A DNA stretch of 35,250 nt from Acinetobacter bereziniae LMG 1003 = CIP 70.12. GTDB taxonomy: Bacteria > Pseudomonadota > Gammaproteobacteria > Pseudomonadales > Moraxellaceae. Shown here one piece after another: positions 22,991-31,213 of the stretch. Each line of letters begins with the position of its first letter. Positions within the stretch are counted from its first letter, which is position 1. The DNA lies in NCBI RefSeq assembly GCF_000368925.1, contig NZ_KB849754.1, positions 55,282 through 90,531 on the forward strand, given 5' to 3'. Made by a program: the position numbers and the translations under genes. Under the pieces are notes generated by a model. It saw only the letters and a list, made by a program, of their open reading frames with translations. It was not told where the DNA came from and did no database searches.

Positions 22991-23402
22991 TATTTAAATA
23001 GCCCCTTTTACTTTATTCAATCCTGTTGATCTCAAAGTATCAAGCAGGAAACGAAGTAATTGGTGTCAATCAGAACATCAGAAGCCTTGGTGCGTTAAGC
23101 AGTGCACATAGGCGCGAAGTAAAGTGCTCAAGTCTGATTGTGGCAAGAAATTGTTACTTTGTCAGGGGATAGTCAACAAAGTACTACCGTGCGAATTGCT
23201 GGGCTGATGTTTAAGATAAATCTGCCACCAAAAGTTGAATCTGAGTAACGCAATTGAACATTTAAAAATGTAAAGCATTGAAATTTATATGGACATAGAC
23301 AATCTAATTTGCCCTATATTTGCAGACATTCATTTTTTTCGTGAACCCTTAATTTCACAACTCTTTAAATCTGATATCCAAAGTCTGCATCCATACATAC
23401 CC
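22991..23402. other. intergenic stretch without recognised gene
   Basis: 412 bp upstream of the GAF-protein gene and before the duplicated msrA promoter. It should hold the GAF-protein promoter. No convincing gene, repeat or terminator was seen. Confidence 0.5.
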
Positions 23403-23607
23403 CCTACGTAAACTGTCTAATAAGTCACATTATACGAACTACTGAACATGTTATACCTGTTTTACACGCTGTAAAGTCAGGTACATCAGTAAATAGATAA
23501 AAACCAACGAGGCTTTATGAAACATAAATTATGTGATCGTTGCTGGAGGGTGTTTTTGGAGTCTCGAAGACCTCCTTAGAAATCAGGACGGCGTAACGTC
23601 AACGAAG
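23403..23607 (+). repeat. Inverted copy of the msrA promoter and first codons
   Basis: About 205 bp that match the reverse complement of 20511-20715 at roughly 90% by eye. The copy spans the control region from just before the AraC ribosome site, the dyad region, the msrA ribosome site and ATG (23517), and about 30 msrA codons. One inserted A after codon 3 (AAACATAAAT versus AAACTAAAT) shifts the frame, and similarity stops at about 23607. The msrA piece is therefore dead, while the promoter region is largely kept and points at the AhpD-like gene 145 bp downstream. Confidence 0.9.
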
Positions 23608-23752
23608 ATGTGTAGTGGCACTGAAATGGCGACTGCGCAAGACGTGAAGATGAGCTGTCTGATAGCAACGGATTATCAAGCAGAACCTTCTTAAATACAA
23701 TTTATTCCACGCCAATACAGCGTGCTGTCTTTCAAATCACTAGGAGAAATTT

Positions 23753-24307
23753 ATGTCACGTTTGAACACCCCTACCACAATCGACGCCGCGCCTACTGCT
23801 ACCCATACCTCACTCAAGGCTGTGGAAAAACAACTGGGCCGCGTTCCTAACATGTTCCGCGTCGTTGCCAACAGCCCTGCTGCGCTGACTGGCTACCTGC
23901 AATTGAGCGCAGCATCAGCACAGGGCGGCTTGGGTACAGCGACTCTTGAGCGTATTGCCCTAGCCGTCGCTGAGATCAACGGCTGCGATTATTGCCTTGC
24001 TGCCCATTCCTTCCTAGGCCGTAAGGTGGCCAAGCTTGATGATGCTGAACTCACTGCCAACCGCAGCGGTGCATCAAATGACCCTAAGGCCGACGCAGCC
24101 GTGCGTTTTGCTGCCGCCGTAGTCCGCCAGCGCGGGCAAGTCAGCAATGACCAGGTCCAAGCGGTGCTGAACGCTGGCTACAGTGATGCACATGTAGTGG
24201 ATATTCTGTTGGCTGTTGCCCTGAACACTTTCACTAACTACGTTAACGAAGTGACACAGACCGAGGTCGACTTCCCGGCCGTTCAACCACTAGGCATTGA
24301 TGTCTAA
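23753..24307 (+). CDS. AhpD-like carboxymuconolactone-decarboxylase-family protein
   Basis: A 184-aa protein of the CMD/AhpD superfamily with the redox motif CDYCLAAH (CxxC plus His, about residues 78-85), expected of alkylhydroperoxidase-type members. Many relatives remove peroxides or act as disulfide reductases. Cytoplasmic, all-helical, no signal peptide. AGGAGAAA precedes the ATG. The base composition is higher in GC than its neighbours, which suggests a separate origin. It lies behind the copied msrA promoter and 137 bp before the DUF417 gene, so it fits the same oxidant response. Confidence 0.88.
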   Translation: MSRLNTPTTIDAAPTATHTSLKAVEKQLGRVPNMFRVVANSPAALTGYLQLSAASAQGGLGTATLERIALAVAEINGCDYCLAAHSFLGRKVAKLDDAELTANRSGASNDPKADAAVRFAAAVVRQRGQVSNDQVQAVLNAGYSDAHVVDILLAVALNTFTNYVNEVTQTEVDFPAVQPLGIDV

Positions 24308-24444
24308 TCCATTGGTGCTCAACTACAGCAATTACCTAAGTTAGGTTCGACTCGAGTAAACATATAGTTTTTCTCAAGAGTCATATCATTTTAGTGGGCT
24401 ACATAGAGTGAGTCCACATGGCTAAAAATAATTGGAGATATAAG

Positions 24445-24960
24445 ATGACTATTCCCGAAATTGAAAATGGTGTCCAGACTACCAATACCCTTAGTAATAA
24501 TCTCGGTGCAAAAATCACTAAGTTTGGTATAGGTGGCATCTACGTTGCCATGACGATAATATATTTGTGGTTTGGTGGCATGAAATTCACTAGCTACGAA
24601 GCAAACGGTATACATGGTTTTGTTAGTAATAGCCCTCTGCTTTCGTGGATGTATAGCTTCCTCAGCATTCAAGGATTCTCAAATTTTCTGGGTGTGCTTG
24701 AAATTTCAGTTGGCCTGTTAATCGCTGCACGAGTTTTCTCCCCTAAGCTCGCAATCTTGGGCGGTGTACTTTCAACCGGACTCTTTTTTACGACATTGTC
24801 GTTCATGCTGACTACACCCGGTGTTTTTGAGGCATCTCTTGGGTTTCCTGCGATCTCTGTGGTTCCTGGCCAGTTTTTGCTAAAAGATTTAGGCTTGTTT
24901 GTCGTGTCTATATTTATCGTAGGTACATCACTTACAGCACTGGAGCACAAAACCAAATAA
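24445..24960 (+). CDS. DUF417-family membrane protein (RclC/YkgB-like)
   Basis: A 171-aa inner-membrane protein with four predicted helices (about residues 27-47, 72-94, 98-120 and 142-162). The features GIYVAMTIIYLWFGGMKFTSYEANGI, SNFLGVLEISVGLLIAA and FPAISVVPGQFLLKDLGL are characteristic of DUF417 proteins. E. coli YkgB (RclC), part of the reactive-chlorine resistance operon rclABC, belongs to this family. The start at 24445 has TGGAGATATAAG upstream and is preferred over an in-frame ATG at 24418. A terminator follows at 24989. Presence next to an RclR-like regulator supports a role against hypochlorite or related oxidants. Confidence 0.87.
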   Translation: MTIPEIENGVQTTNTLSNNLGAKITKFGIGGIYVAMTIIYLWFGGMKFTSYEANGIHGFVSNSPLLSWMYSFLSIQGFSNFLGVLEISVGLLIAARVFSPKLAILGGVLSTGLFFTTLSFMLTTPGVFEASLGFPAISVVPGQFLLKDLGLFVVSIFIVGTSLTALEHKTK

Positions 24961-24988
24961 GCCGAACCCGAAACAACTATTAAGTTAG

Positions 24989-25024
24989 AGGGTTCCTAAA
25001 CACATTAGAAACCCTTTATTTTTA
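24989..25024 (+). terminator. rho-independent terminator after the DUF417 gene
   Basis: AGGGTTCCTAA pairs with TTAGAAACCCT (one mismatch) around a short loop and is followed by TTATTTTTA, 29 bp after the stop codon. Confidence 0.8.
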
Positions 25025-25664
25025 TCATTTAAAACACCTTTTATAAGTGCTTCAAGTACGTGCCTTACTAAATAATATCACTTCATTGGTCTTAAAAAGG
25101 CAAAATACAGTATTCAAAAACTGTAGTGGTCAACTATTTTTGGCCACATCGATATAGTCTGAAAAACGGTGCGTTCTTGAAACCCGAAATGAATAATGCA
25201 CTCATTTTTTACTTTATGGCAATGCGTTGATATCTCGAAATTTTCGAGAGTCTCAGTTCCGTGATTGTCAGAAATGTCCGCTTTCAGTGAAAAGCGCCGA
25301 TTTTGTCGAATCTCAGTGAATTTCAGCTTTTGGCACAAAGCCGAGATCCGACGAAGTGGTACTTTCCGTGAAAGTTGTGGTGCGATTAATTTGCAACACG
25401 TGGTAAGGAGCGGTTGCAATGTGGTGGTAAATTAAGTGCAATTAATCAAGAAGGTGAATCAATGAGTGAACAACTGAACTGTCAAAGCCGCATGGATGCG
25501 GCGACAACTCTGTACTTGCCGCAAATAACTATCCCCGTCCTGCTAAACCAATGACGTAACTCCTATCTCTCCCGACTTGTTGGAACAAGTCGCACTCACA
25601 AGGTGCAATTAAACACTGAACAAAAATTCATGGATGAATGGTTACCGCCGAAGGACTCGGCGCA
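25025..25664. other. intergenic stretch, possible mobile-element debris
   Basis: 640 bp without a convincing gene. An imperfect repeat GTGGTCA-N8-TGGCCAC near 25130-25152 looks like the end of an insertion sequence, and short hairpins (CCGCATGGATGCGG near 25488, CCGAAGGACTCGG near 25647) occur. A long minus-strand open frame (25114-25419) has no recognisable domain and no clear ribosome site. Confidence 0.4.
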
Positions 25665-25705
25665 AATAAAAAACGTACATACCATTATACACAGTATGTA
25701 CGTTT
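25664..25705 (-). terminator. rho-independent terminator of fadB-fadA
   Basis: On the minus strand, AAACGTACATA (from 25705) pairs perfectly with TATGTACGTTT (ending 25671) around a 13-base loop and runs into TTTATTT. It lies about 115 bp downstream of the fadA stop. Confidence 0.85.
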
Positions 25706-25820
25706 GAAATTAAAGCCGCTGACGTTATATGTAAAGCCCTGTCACTCACTCACACGCGAATAGACACTGTTTTTACTATATACTCCAACAAGGGGGATTT
25801 TTATTTTATCTTAGTGTTAA

Positions 25821-26993
25821 TTAAACACGTTCGATAATCGTCGCGATACCTTGACCTAAACCAATACACATGGTCGCAAGACCGATTTGTGTATCTTGTT
25901 GTTCCATTACGTTCAACAACGTGGTTGTAATACGTGCACCAGAACAACCCAATGGGTGACCCAATGCAATCGCGCCACCATTCAAGTTAATGATGTCTTG
26001 CTTGTCATAAACGCCTAGACCTTTCATGGCTGATAAGCCTTGAGCAGCAAATGCTTCGTTTAACTCGATGGTTTGGATATCCGCCATGCTTAAGCCAGCA
26101 CGTTTAAGCGCTTTTTGAGTTGCAGGTACAGGACCATAACCCATGATTGCAGCGTCACAGCCTGCAACCGCCATAGAGCGAATCACAGCACGTGGTTTTA
26201 AACCAAGTGATTGAGCGCGTTCAGCAGACATCAACAACATTGCAGAAGCACCGTCAGACAGCGCAGAAGACGTTGCCGCAGTGACTGTACCGCCTTTCGG
26301 GTCAAATACAGGACGTAAACCTTTGAATGCTTCAAGGTTTGCATCTGGACGAATCACTTCATCGATGTCGCATAGGATTTTGAAGCCATTGGCATCATGA
26401 CCTTCAACACCTATGACTTCGTTTTTGAAACGACCTTCTTGCGTTGCAGCCCAAGCGCGGCGGTGAGATTCAACACCGAACGCATCTTGTTCTTCACGCG
26501 TAATGCCGTTCATACGACCTAACATTTCAGCCGTTAAGCCCATCATGTTAGACGCTTTTGCATAGTGCTTAGACGCTTCTGGGTTGAGGTCGATGCCGTG
26601 CATCATGCCTACGTGACCCATGTGCTCTACACCACCGATGATGAAGATATCACCTTGGTTGGTTGCAATCTGTGCAGCAGCGGTGTGAAGCGCTTGCATA
26701 GATGAACCACAAAGACGGTTAACTGTTTGACCTGCCACAGTTTTTGGAAGGTCAGCCAATAAACCAATGTTACGGCCAATGTTCATACCTTGTTCTAAAG
26801 TCTGGTTTACACAGCCCCAGATCAGGTCTTCAACTTCATTGGTGTCAAACTGGTTACGAGCAACTAAAGCACGAACCAATTCAGCCGATAAGCTGTCAGC
26901 ACGTACATTGCGGAACATACCGTTTTTGGTTTTACCCATTGCTGAACGTACGCCATCAACGATGACAACGTCACGTGGATTTAAAGTAGCCAT
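25821..26993 (-). CDS. fadA: FadA, 3-ketoacyl-CoA thiolase of fatty acid beta-oxidation
   Basis: A 390-aa thiolase that cleaves 3-ketoacyl-CoA with CoA to give acetyl-CoA and a shortened acyl-CoA. The nucleophilic Cys95 is in NRLCGSSMQAL; the C-terminal set includes NEAFAAQGL, GGAIALGHPLGCSGAR (His and second Cys) and MCIGLGQG. It is the beta subunit of the FadBA complex. The start is 12 bp after the fadB stop with a GGAGCAA site. The full normal length and good conservation suggest recent chromosomal origin in Acinetobacter. Confidence 0.97.
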   Translation of the reverse strand: MATLNPRDVVIVDGVRSAMGKTKNGMFRNVRADSLSAELVRALVARNQFDTNEVEDLIWGCVNQTLEQGMNIGRNIGLLADLPKTVAGQTVNRLCGSSMQALHTAAAQIATNQGDIFIIGGVEHMGHVGMMHGIDLNPEASKHYAKASNMMGLTAEMLGRMNGITREEQDAFGVESHRRAWAATQEGRFKNEVIGVEGHDANGFKILCDIDEVIRPDANLEAFKGLRPVFDPKGGTVTAATSSALSDGASAMLLMSAERAQSLGLKPRAVIRSMAVAGCDAAIMGYGPVPATQKALKRAGLSMADIQTIELNEAFAAQGLSAMKGLGVYDKQDIINLNGGAIALGHPLGCSGARITTTLLNVMEQQDTQIGLATMCIGLGQGIATIIERV

Positions 26994-27005
26994 TCACGTT
27001 GCTCC

Positions 27006-29159
27006 TTAACCGTAGAATTTTTTGTTGTTAGCAGCCATGTCACGCAACATTTGTGGCGCTTCATAAGCCTTACCTAAGTGTGTGTATTTGTCACAAAGTG
27101 CAACGTATTCAGCAACACCTGTTTGGTCGATGTAACGGCATGGACCACCACGGAATGGAGGGAAACCTACACCCATAATCATTGCCATGTCTGCTTCAGA
27201 AGCAGTCGCTACGATGTTGTCTTCTAGGCAACGAACAGTTTCGTTACAGAAAGCCAGCATCATACGGTCAATGATTTCTTGAGCATCAAACTCGCGTTTT
27301 TCTGCAGTTGCCACAGTAGCAACAAGCTCATACGCAGTTGGATCAACCACTTTGGCTTTTTTGCCTTTACGGTCAAGTTCGTATTTGTAGAAACCAACGT
27401 CGTTCTTTTGACCCAAACGTTTGTTTTCGTACATGATTTCGATTGAACCTTTGAAGTCTGGCTTCATGCGGTCAGGGAAACCTTCAGCCATCACTTCTGC
27501 ACCGTGAACGCCCGTGTCGATACCAACAACGTCGATTAGGTAAGCAGGACCCATAGGCCAGCCGAATTTTTCCATCACTTTGTCGACTTGTTGGAAGTCA
27601 GCACCGTCTTTCAATAGAAGGTCAAATGCACCGAAGTAAGGGAACAATACGCGGTTTACTAAGAAACCTGGGCAGTCGTTGACAACGATTGGGGTTTTAC
27701 CCATTTTCTGAGCAAGAACCACAGTGGTCGCAATCGCTTCAGCCGAAGTCTTCTCACCACGGATCACTTCTACCAATGGCATCATGTGTACTGGGTTAAA
27801 GAAGTGCATACCGACAAAGTTTTCAGGACGTTGTAGGTTTTCAGCCAAACGTGTGATTGAAATGGTCGAAGTATTTGAAGCAATGATCGTGTTGTCACGA
27901 ACGTTCTTCTCAGTTTCAGCAAGTACAATGCCTTTTACTTTTGGATTTTCAGTTACCGCTTCAATCACGATGTCCACTTCTTTAAACTCGTCATAGCTTA
28001 AAGTTGGACGGATGCGCGCAAGCGTTTCACCCATTTGAGCAGGTTTCATCTTCTTACGTTCAACTTGTTTGGTCAGTAAGCCATTGGCTTCTTTCATACC
28101 CAAAGCAAGTTGCGGGTTACCAATGTCTTTCATGATGATTGGTGTGCCTTTGCTTGCCGCTTGGTAAGCAATACCGCCACCCATGATACCCGCGCCTAAT
28201 ACAGCCGCTTGGTTTACAGGGTGCGCACCTTTTTCATATTTCTTCGCAGTTTTCTTCACCACTTGGTCATTGATGAATAAACCAATCAATGCACCTGCTT
28301 GTGGTGTAATCGCTGCTTTTGCAAAACCAGCCGCTTCAGCTTGAAGTGCTTCATTACGTGGAAGGCTTGCACCGGCTTGTAATGAGTCAAGAAGAAGTTT
28401 AGGCGCAGGGTATTGAGCAGGATTTGCTTTTGCAAGTACCGCACCTTTCGCCGAGTTGAACGCCATCATTTGTTCGATTGGGTTCAATTTAACAGGGTCA
28501 AGTTTTTCCTGACGTTTTGCTTTCCAGTCTACACGGCCAGCAAGGGCTTGTTTAACCAAGTCAATCGCAGCGTCTTGTAGTTTGTCTGCAGCAACAACCG
28601 CATCAACCGCACCGTCTTTCAGTGCAGCAGCTGGTTTTTTAGGATTAGCCATGGCCATCCATTCAACTGCATTGTCGATACCAATTAGACGGCTTAAACG
28701 AACCGTACCACCGAAACCAGGGAAGATGCCCAGTTTAATTTCAGGAAGACCGACTTGAGCCGCGTCTGACATCACACGATAGTCACACACGAGACACATT
28801 TCAAAGCCACCGCCCAATGCCATACCATTGATCGCAGCAACTTTAGGAATCTCTAAATCTTCAAACGCGTTGAAGATGTCGTGAACAGGCAATGCCCAAT
28901 CCACAATCGCTTGTTCGCCTTGAGCGAAGTTTGCACCAAATTCAGTAATATCTGCGCCAACGATAAATGTAGATTTAGCCGAAGTAACGATTAAGCCTTT
29001 GATGTCACCGTTTGCTTTAACAGCGTCAATTGCAGCTTTGAAATCTTCAATCGTTGCACGGTTAAATTTGTTGACCGACTCACCTTGTAAGTCAAAGCGG
29101 AATTCTGCAATTCCGTCCGAAAGCATTTGGACGGTAATGGCATTGCCAGCGTGGATCAT
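27006..29159 (-). CDS. fadB: FadB, multifunctional fatty acid oxidation alpha subunit
   Basis: A 717-aa enzyme. The N-terminal crotonase domain (about 1-190; GGGFEMCLVCDYRV and LPEIKLGIFPGFGGT with the two catalytic Glu) is enoyl-CoA hydratase/isomerase. The central NAD domain (from about 325, VLGAGIMGGGIAY) and C-terminal domains are L-3-hydroxyacyl-CoA dehydrogenase (GMHFFNPVHMMPLVEVI, NDCPGFLVNR). It performs hydration and oxidation steps before FadA. GGAGATC precedes the ATG. fadB and fadA form an operon ending at the terminator near 25670. Confidence 0.97.
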   Translation of the reverse strand: MIHAGNAITVQMLSDGIAEFRFDLQGESVNKFNRATIEDFKAAIDAVKANGDIKGLIVTSAKSTFIVGADITEFGANFAQGEQAIVDWALPVHDIFNAFEDLEIPKVAAINGMALGGGFEMCLVCDYRVMSDAAQVGLPEIKLGIFPGFGGTVRLSRLIGIDNAVEWMAMANPKKPAAALKDGAVDAVVAADKLQDAAIDLVKQALAGRVDWKAKRQEKLDPVKLNPIEQMMAFNSAKGAVLAKANPAQYPAPKLLLDSLQAGASLPRNEALQAEAAGFAKAAITPQAGALIGLFINDQVVKKTAKKYEKGAHPVNQAAVLGAGIMGGGIAYQAASKGTPIIMKDIGNPQLALGMKEANGLLTKQVERKKMKPAQMGETLARIRPTLSYDEFKEVDIVIEAVTENPKVKGIVLAETEKNVRDNTIIASNTSTISITRLAENLQRPENFVGMHFFNPVHMMPLVEVIRGEKTSAEAIATTVVLAQKMGKTPIVVNDCPGFLVNRVLFPYFGAFDLLLKDGADFQQVDKVMEKFGWPMGPAYLIDVVGIDTGVHGAEVMAEGFPDRMKPDFKGSIEIMYENKRLGQKNDVGFYKYELDRKGKKAKVVDPTAYELVATVATAEKREFDAQEIIDRMMLAFCNETVRCLEDNIVATASEADMAMIMGVGFPPFRGGPCRYIDQTGVAEYVALCDKYTHLGKAYEAPQMLRDMAANNKKFYG

Positions 29160-29638
29160 GCCTGATCTCCTTTATTTTGGAGGACTTCTAAGTTGATGTT
29201 GTGAAGCGAGTACGTCATTCCTACGTACATCTATGCTCCGCCAATCTTACGATAACTATATCGAAAAAGAACATAACAAGTTGTATCAAGCCGTGACGCA
29301 AGGGTCATCTATTTTTATTCAATTATTTCGTGTGCTTGCGTGATGTATTTTTGAATGATGCGGCCTAAATAGAGTGAAGTTTTTGTTTCATTTAAGATTT
29401 TTTATGGATGAGTGATCAAAAAACGATTAGACCGCGCCCTTATGTTTCAAGTCAACCTTTGCGCCGATTTTGGCAATTTAGTCAATGCTGCACTTGCAGG
29501 TAAACCCAAACAGAATGAAAACTTGTGATGAAAAGCTGGAAATAGGACGTACTTTGCAGCCTATGTTACAATTCGCAGTCTAGACCGAATACCGGTCTTT
29601 TTCTTTTATTTCGTTTTCTTTGGTTTCCAGGTTTTCAT
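29160..29638. other. divergent intergenic region of fadB and the hydroxylase gene
   Basis: 479 bp. The left part should contain the fadB promoter. A hairpin AGACCG-N5-CGGTCT followed by a T-run (29582-29606) looks like a rightward terminator although no rightward gene is seen before it. No FadR-like site could be assigned with confidence. A 28-codon frame from 29440 lacks a ribosome site. Confidence 0.5.
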
Positions 29639-29791
29639 ATGATTAAGTGGATCATTCTGGCGATTTTTATTCTTTCTGCACTTTACATTCAGCAACGTGG
29701 GAAGGTTCGTCACTCGTTTTATCGTCAATTTTTCGATCACTCAACGATTCTTGCGCCGATAAACTACCTCATGTACATGTTTTCAAAGGTG
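29639..29791 (+). pseudogene. LpxO-like aspartyl/asparaginyl beta-hydroxylase gene, 5' fragment
   Basis: The first 51 codons (MIKWIILAIFILSALYIQQR then HSFYRQFFDHSTILAPINYL) resemble the N-terminal membrane anchor and start of LpxO/aspartyl-asparaginyl beta-hydroxylase proteins. The frame is broken at 29792 by the right IS1-family copy, which contributes the remaining codons to a stop at 29852. The Fe(II)/2-oxoglutarate catalytic domain is lost. Confidence is moderate because only the N-terminus is present. Confidence 0.6.
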
Positions 29792-30579
29792 GGTGGTGTT
29801 TTAAAAAGTATGCTGACATTAAATGAAGCCATTATTGATGTAAAAGAAGGTTAAGTCGAAGGCTTTAAAATGGTTTTCAAGCTTTTTGGAGAAATTGCAA
29901 CTTCTTCTAAAACCACGCCTTATTCGATGCCTTATTTTGCAATTATTACCTTCAATTCCTACAGTAAAAAACTTACCAATACTTTGCTTGCAGTTTTTAA
30001 AAGCAGTGATGAAACTGTCCCAATGATCACTTGCAATTCGGGTGTAGTGAATACCTAATTGTTTAAGCTTTGTCTTCAACCTTTGGACTGTAGCTAAATC
30101 TCTCTTACCCCAAACATAAGCAACAATCTCACCTGTTTCTCGATGGTAGGCGTAAATAAGCCATTGTTTATTATTTTTATTTCCAACAAAAGTCCAGAAT
30201 TCATCTACTTCGAGAGATTCATAATGACTTTGTTTAGGCTGAATTTGATAGGCCGATTCAGTTAAAGTCCGTAAGACTTTACCGATACTAATGCGCTCAA
30301 CTTCAGCGATATCTCGTATACCGCTGCCTCTGACCATTAACTGTAATATTTTACGAGTAATGCCAGAATTACATCCTAGATAGCTCAGAGCATGGTCACC
30401 AATAAACTGACGTTTGCAGTCTTTGCATTGGTAGTTTTGTTTCCCATCTACTTTGATGCCATTTTTCTTTATACTGTCACTGAGGCAGGTTGGACATTTG
30501 ATTTCTAGAGTTATTTGCATTTCTCTATTTTATCAAAATTCAACCTGCTTTTTTTTAGCATACTTTTTGATACACCACC
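29792..30579 (-). mobile_element. IS1-family insertion sequence, right copy
   Basis: 788 bp from GGTGGTGTTTTAAAAAGTATGC (29792) to TTTTTGATACACCACC (30579), inverted relative to the left copy at 15139-15926. Directly outside lies the target duplication CGAACAAC (30580-30587). Its inner end cuts the LpxO-like gene. Confidence 0.94.
29819..30520 (-). CDS. IS1-family transposase (right copy)
   Basis: A 233-aa transposase equal to the left copy except for one residue noticed (Phe for Leu in SIGKFFTVG). Zinc-ribbon, helix-turn-helix and catalytic region are all intact. With the left copy it would define the composite transposon. Confidence 0.92.
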   Translation of the reverse strand: MQITLEIKCPTCLSDSIKKNGIKVDGKQNYQCKDCKRQFIGDHALSYLGCNSGITRKILQLMVRGSGIRDIAEVERISIGKVLRTLTESAYQIQPKQSHYESLEVDEFWTFVGNKNNKQWLIYAYHRETGEIVAYVWGKRDLATVQRLKTKLKQLGIHYTRIASDHWDSFITAFKNCKQSIGKFFTVGIEGNNCKIRHRIRRGFRRSCNFSKKLENHFKAFDLTFFYINNGFI

Positions 30580-30752
30580 CGAACAACTTCTACCAGTAAA
30601 AAATTAACCCCGAAAAGTTCAATGTGTTTTTCAATCTCTTCAACAGGGATTTCCAACTGCATTGTAGATACGAGGCTTTCTACGTGGACCAGTGGCTTAC
30701 CAATTTGCTGTAACTTTTCATAAAGCTCATTTGCATTCATGGGTTGGTTCAA
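30580..30752 (-). pseudogene. Split backbone gene, 5' part
   Basis: The first 57 codons (MNQPMNANELYEKLQQIG to NFLLVEVVR) of the gene whose 3' part is at 14629-15138. The frame here runs seven codons into the IS1-family end (stop at 30555). Either ATG at 30752 or 30740 could be the start. The gene lies 8 bp after the small gene at 30761-31138, so the two formed an operon. Family unknown. The first octamer, 30580-30587, is the right copy of the target duplication. Confidence 0.88.
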
Positions 30753-30760
30753 TCCGTTTT

Positions 30761-31138
30761 TTATATTTTATTCAGCACAGCCAATGTCGCATTGAGCATA
30801 TCGACTGAAACCTCTAATTTTTTTGCTAAACGGGCCATGTGGCCGTCATCAAGTATTCTTAATGCCTTATGTAATGAAGTATAGTTTTTTAGCTCTGAAA
30901 ACTCTTCAATTTTTTCATTGATATAGACATCATCTAAACCAGCTTCTTCAAAACACTCAATTACAGATAAGCCAACATATGAAAGTTTCTGTTTTTTAAC
31001 ATATGTTGATTGTTTTTGGTCTATTAAACCAAGTTTCACAGCAATTTTGTGGCTTTCACCACGCTTAGGTAGTCGATTGTTTGTGATGACCCTTGTATTG
31101 AAAAATTCTTTTTTTACTTGTTCAAAAGTCTTAGCCAT
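30761..31138 (-). CDS. Hypothetical protein, possible DNA-binding
   Basis: About 125 aa from MAKTFEQVKKEFF; in-frame starts at 31150 (ATG) and 31153 (TTG) are also possible because no ribosome site decides. The C-terminus (ARLAKKLEVSVDMLNATLAVL) resembles a helix-turn-helix, and the middle is acidic. No family recognised. It precedes the gene split by the composite transposon with an 8-bp gap. The pair could be a two-gene module of unknown role. Confidence 0.55.
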   Translation of the reverse strand: MAKTFEQVKKEFFNTRVITNNRLPKRGESHKIAVKLGLIDQKQSTYVKKQKLSYVGLSVIECFEEAGLDDVYINEKIEEFSELKNYTSLHKALRILDDGHMARLAKKLEVSVDMLNATLAVLNKI

Positions 31139-31213
31139 TACGGGCACCATCAAAAGTTAATTATTTCGATCGTTTACGATATATCTTTAGAAGTACAAGA
31201 AGCGAATAAATTA

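Larger units (their letters stand above)
15139..30579. mobile_element. IS1-family composite transposon with oxidant-stress cargo
   Basis: 15,441 bp bounded by two 788-bp IS1-family copies in inverted orientation, with their transposase 5' ends facing outward. The unit is flanked by the octamer CGAACAAC and interrupts one gene whose halves join in frame, so it entered as one unit. Cargo in order: two Rid-family genes, a GAF-GGDEF gene, msrA, msrB, grx, msrA (leftward), an AraC regulator, a GAF protein, an AhpD-like gene, a DUF417 gene, fadA, fadB and a truncated LpxO-like gene. Base composition changes along the cargo, so it was built from several sources. Confidence 0.93.

Noticed and set aside
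25114..25419. 101-codon minus-strand open frame upstream of the fad terminator
   Set aside because: No domain, no ribosome site, and the sequence looks like intergenic or mobile-element debris.
29440..29526. 28-codon open frame in the fadB/hydroxylase intergenic region
   Set aside because: No ribosome site; short frames of this size are expected by chance.
30761..31138. Toxin-antitoxin pair with the split gene
   Set aside because: Operon spacing fits, but neither protein shows a recognisable toxin or antitoxin motif.
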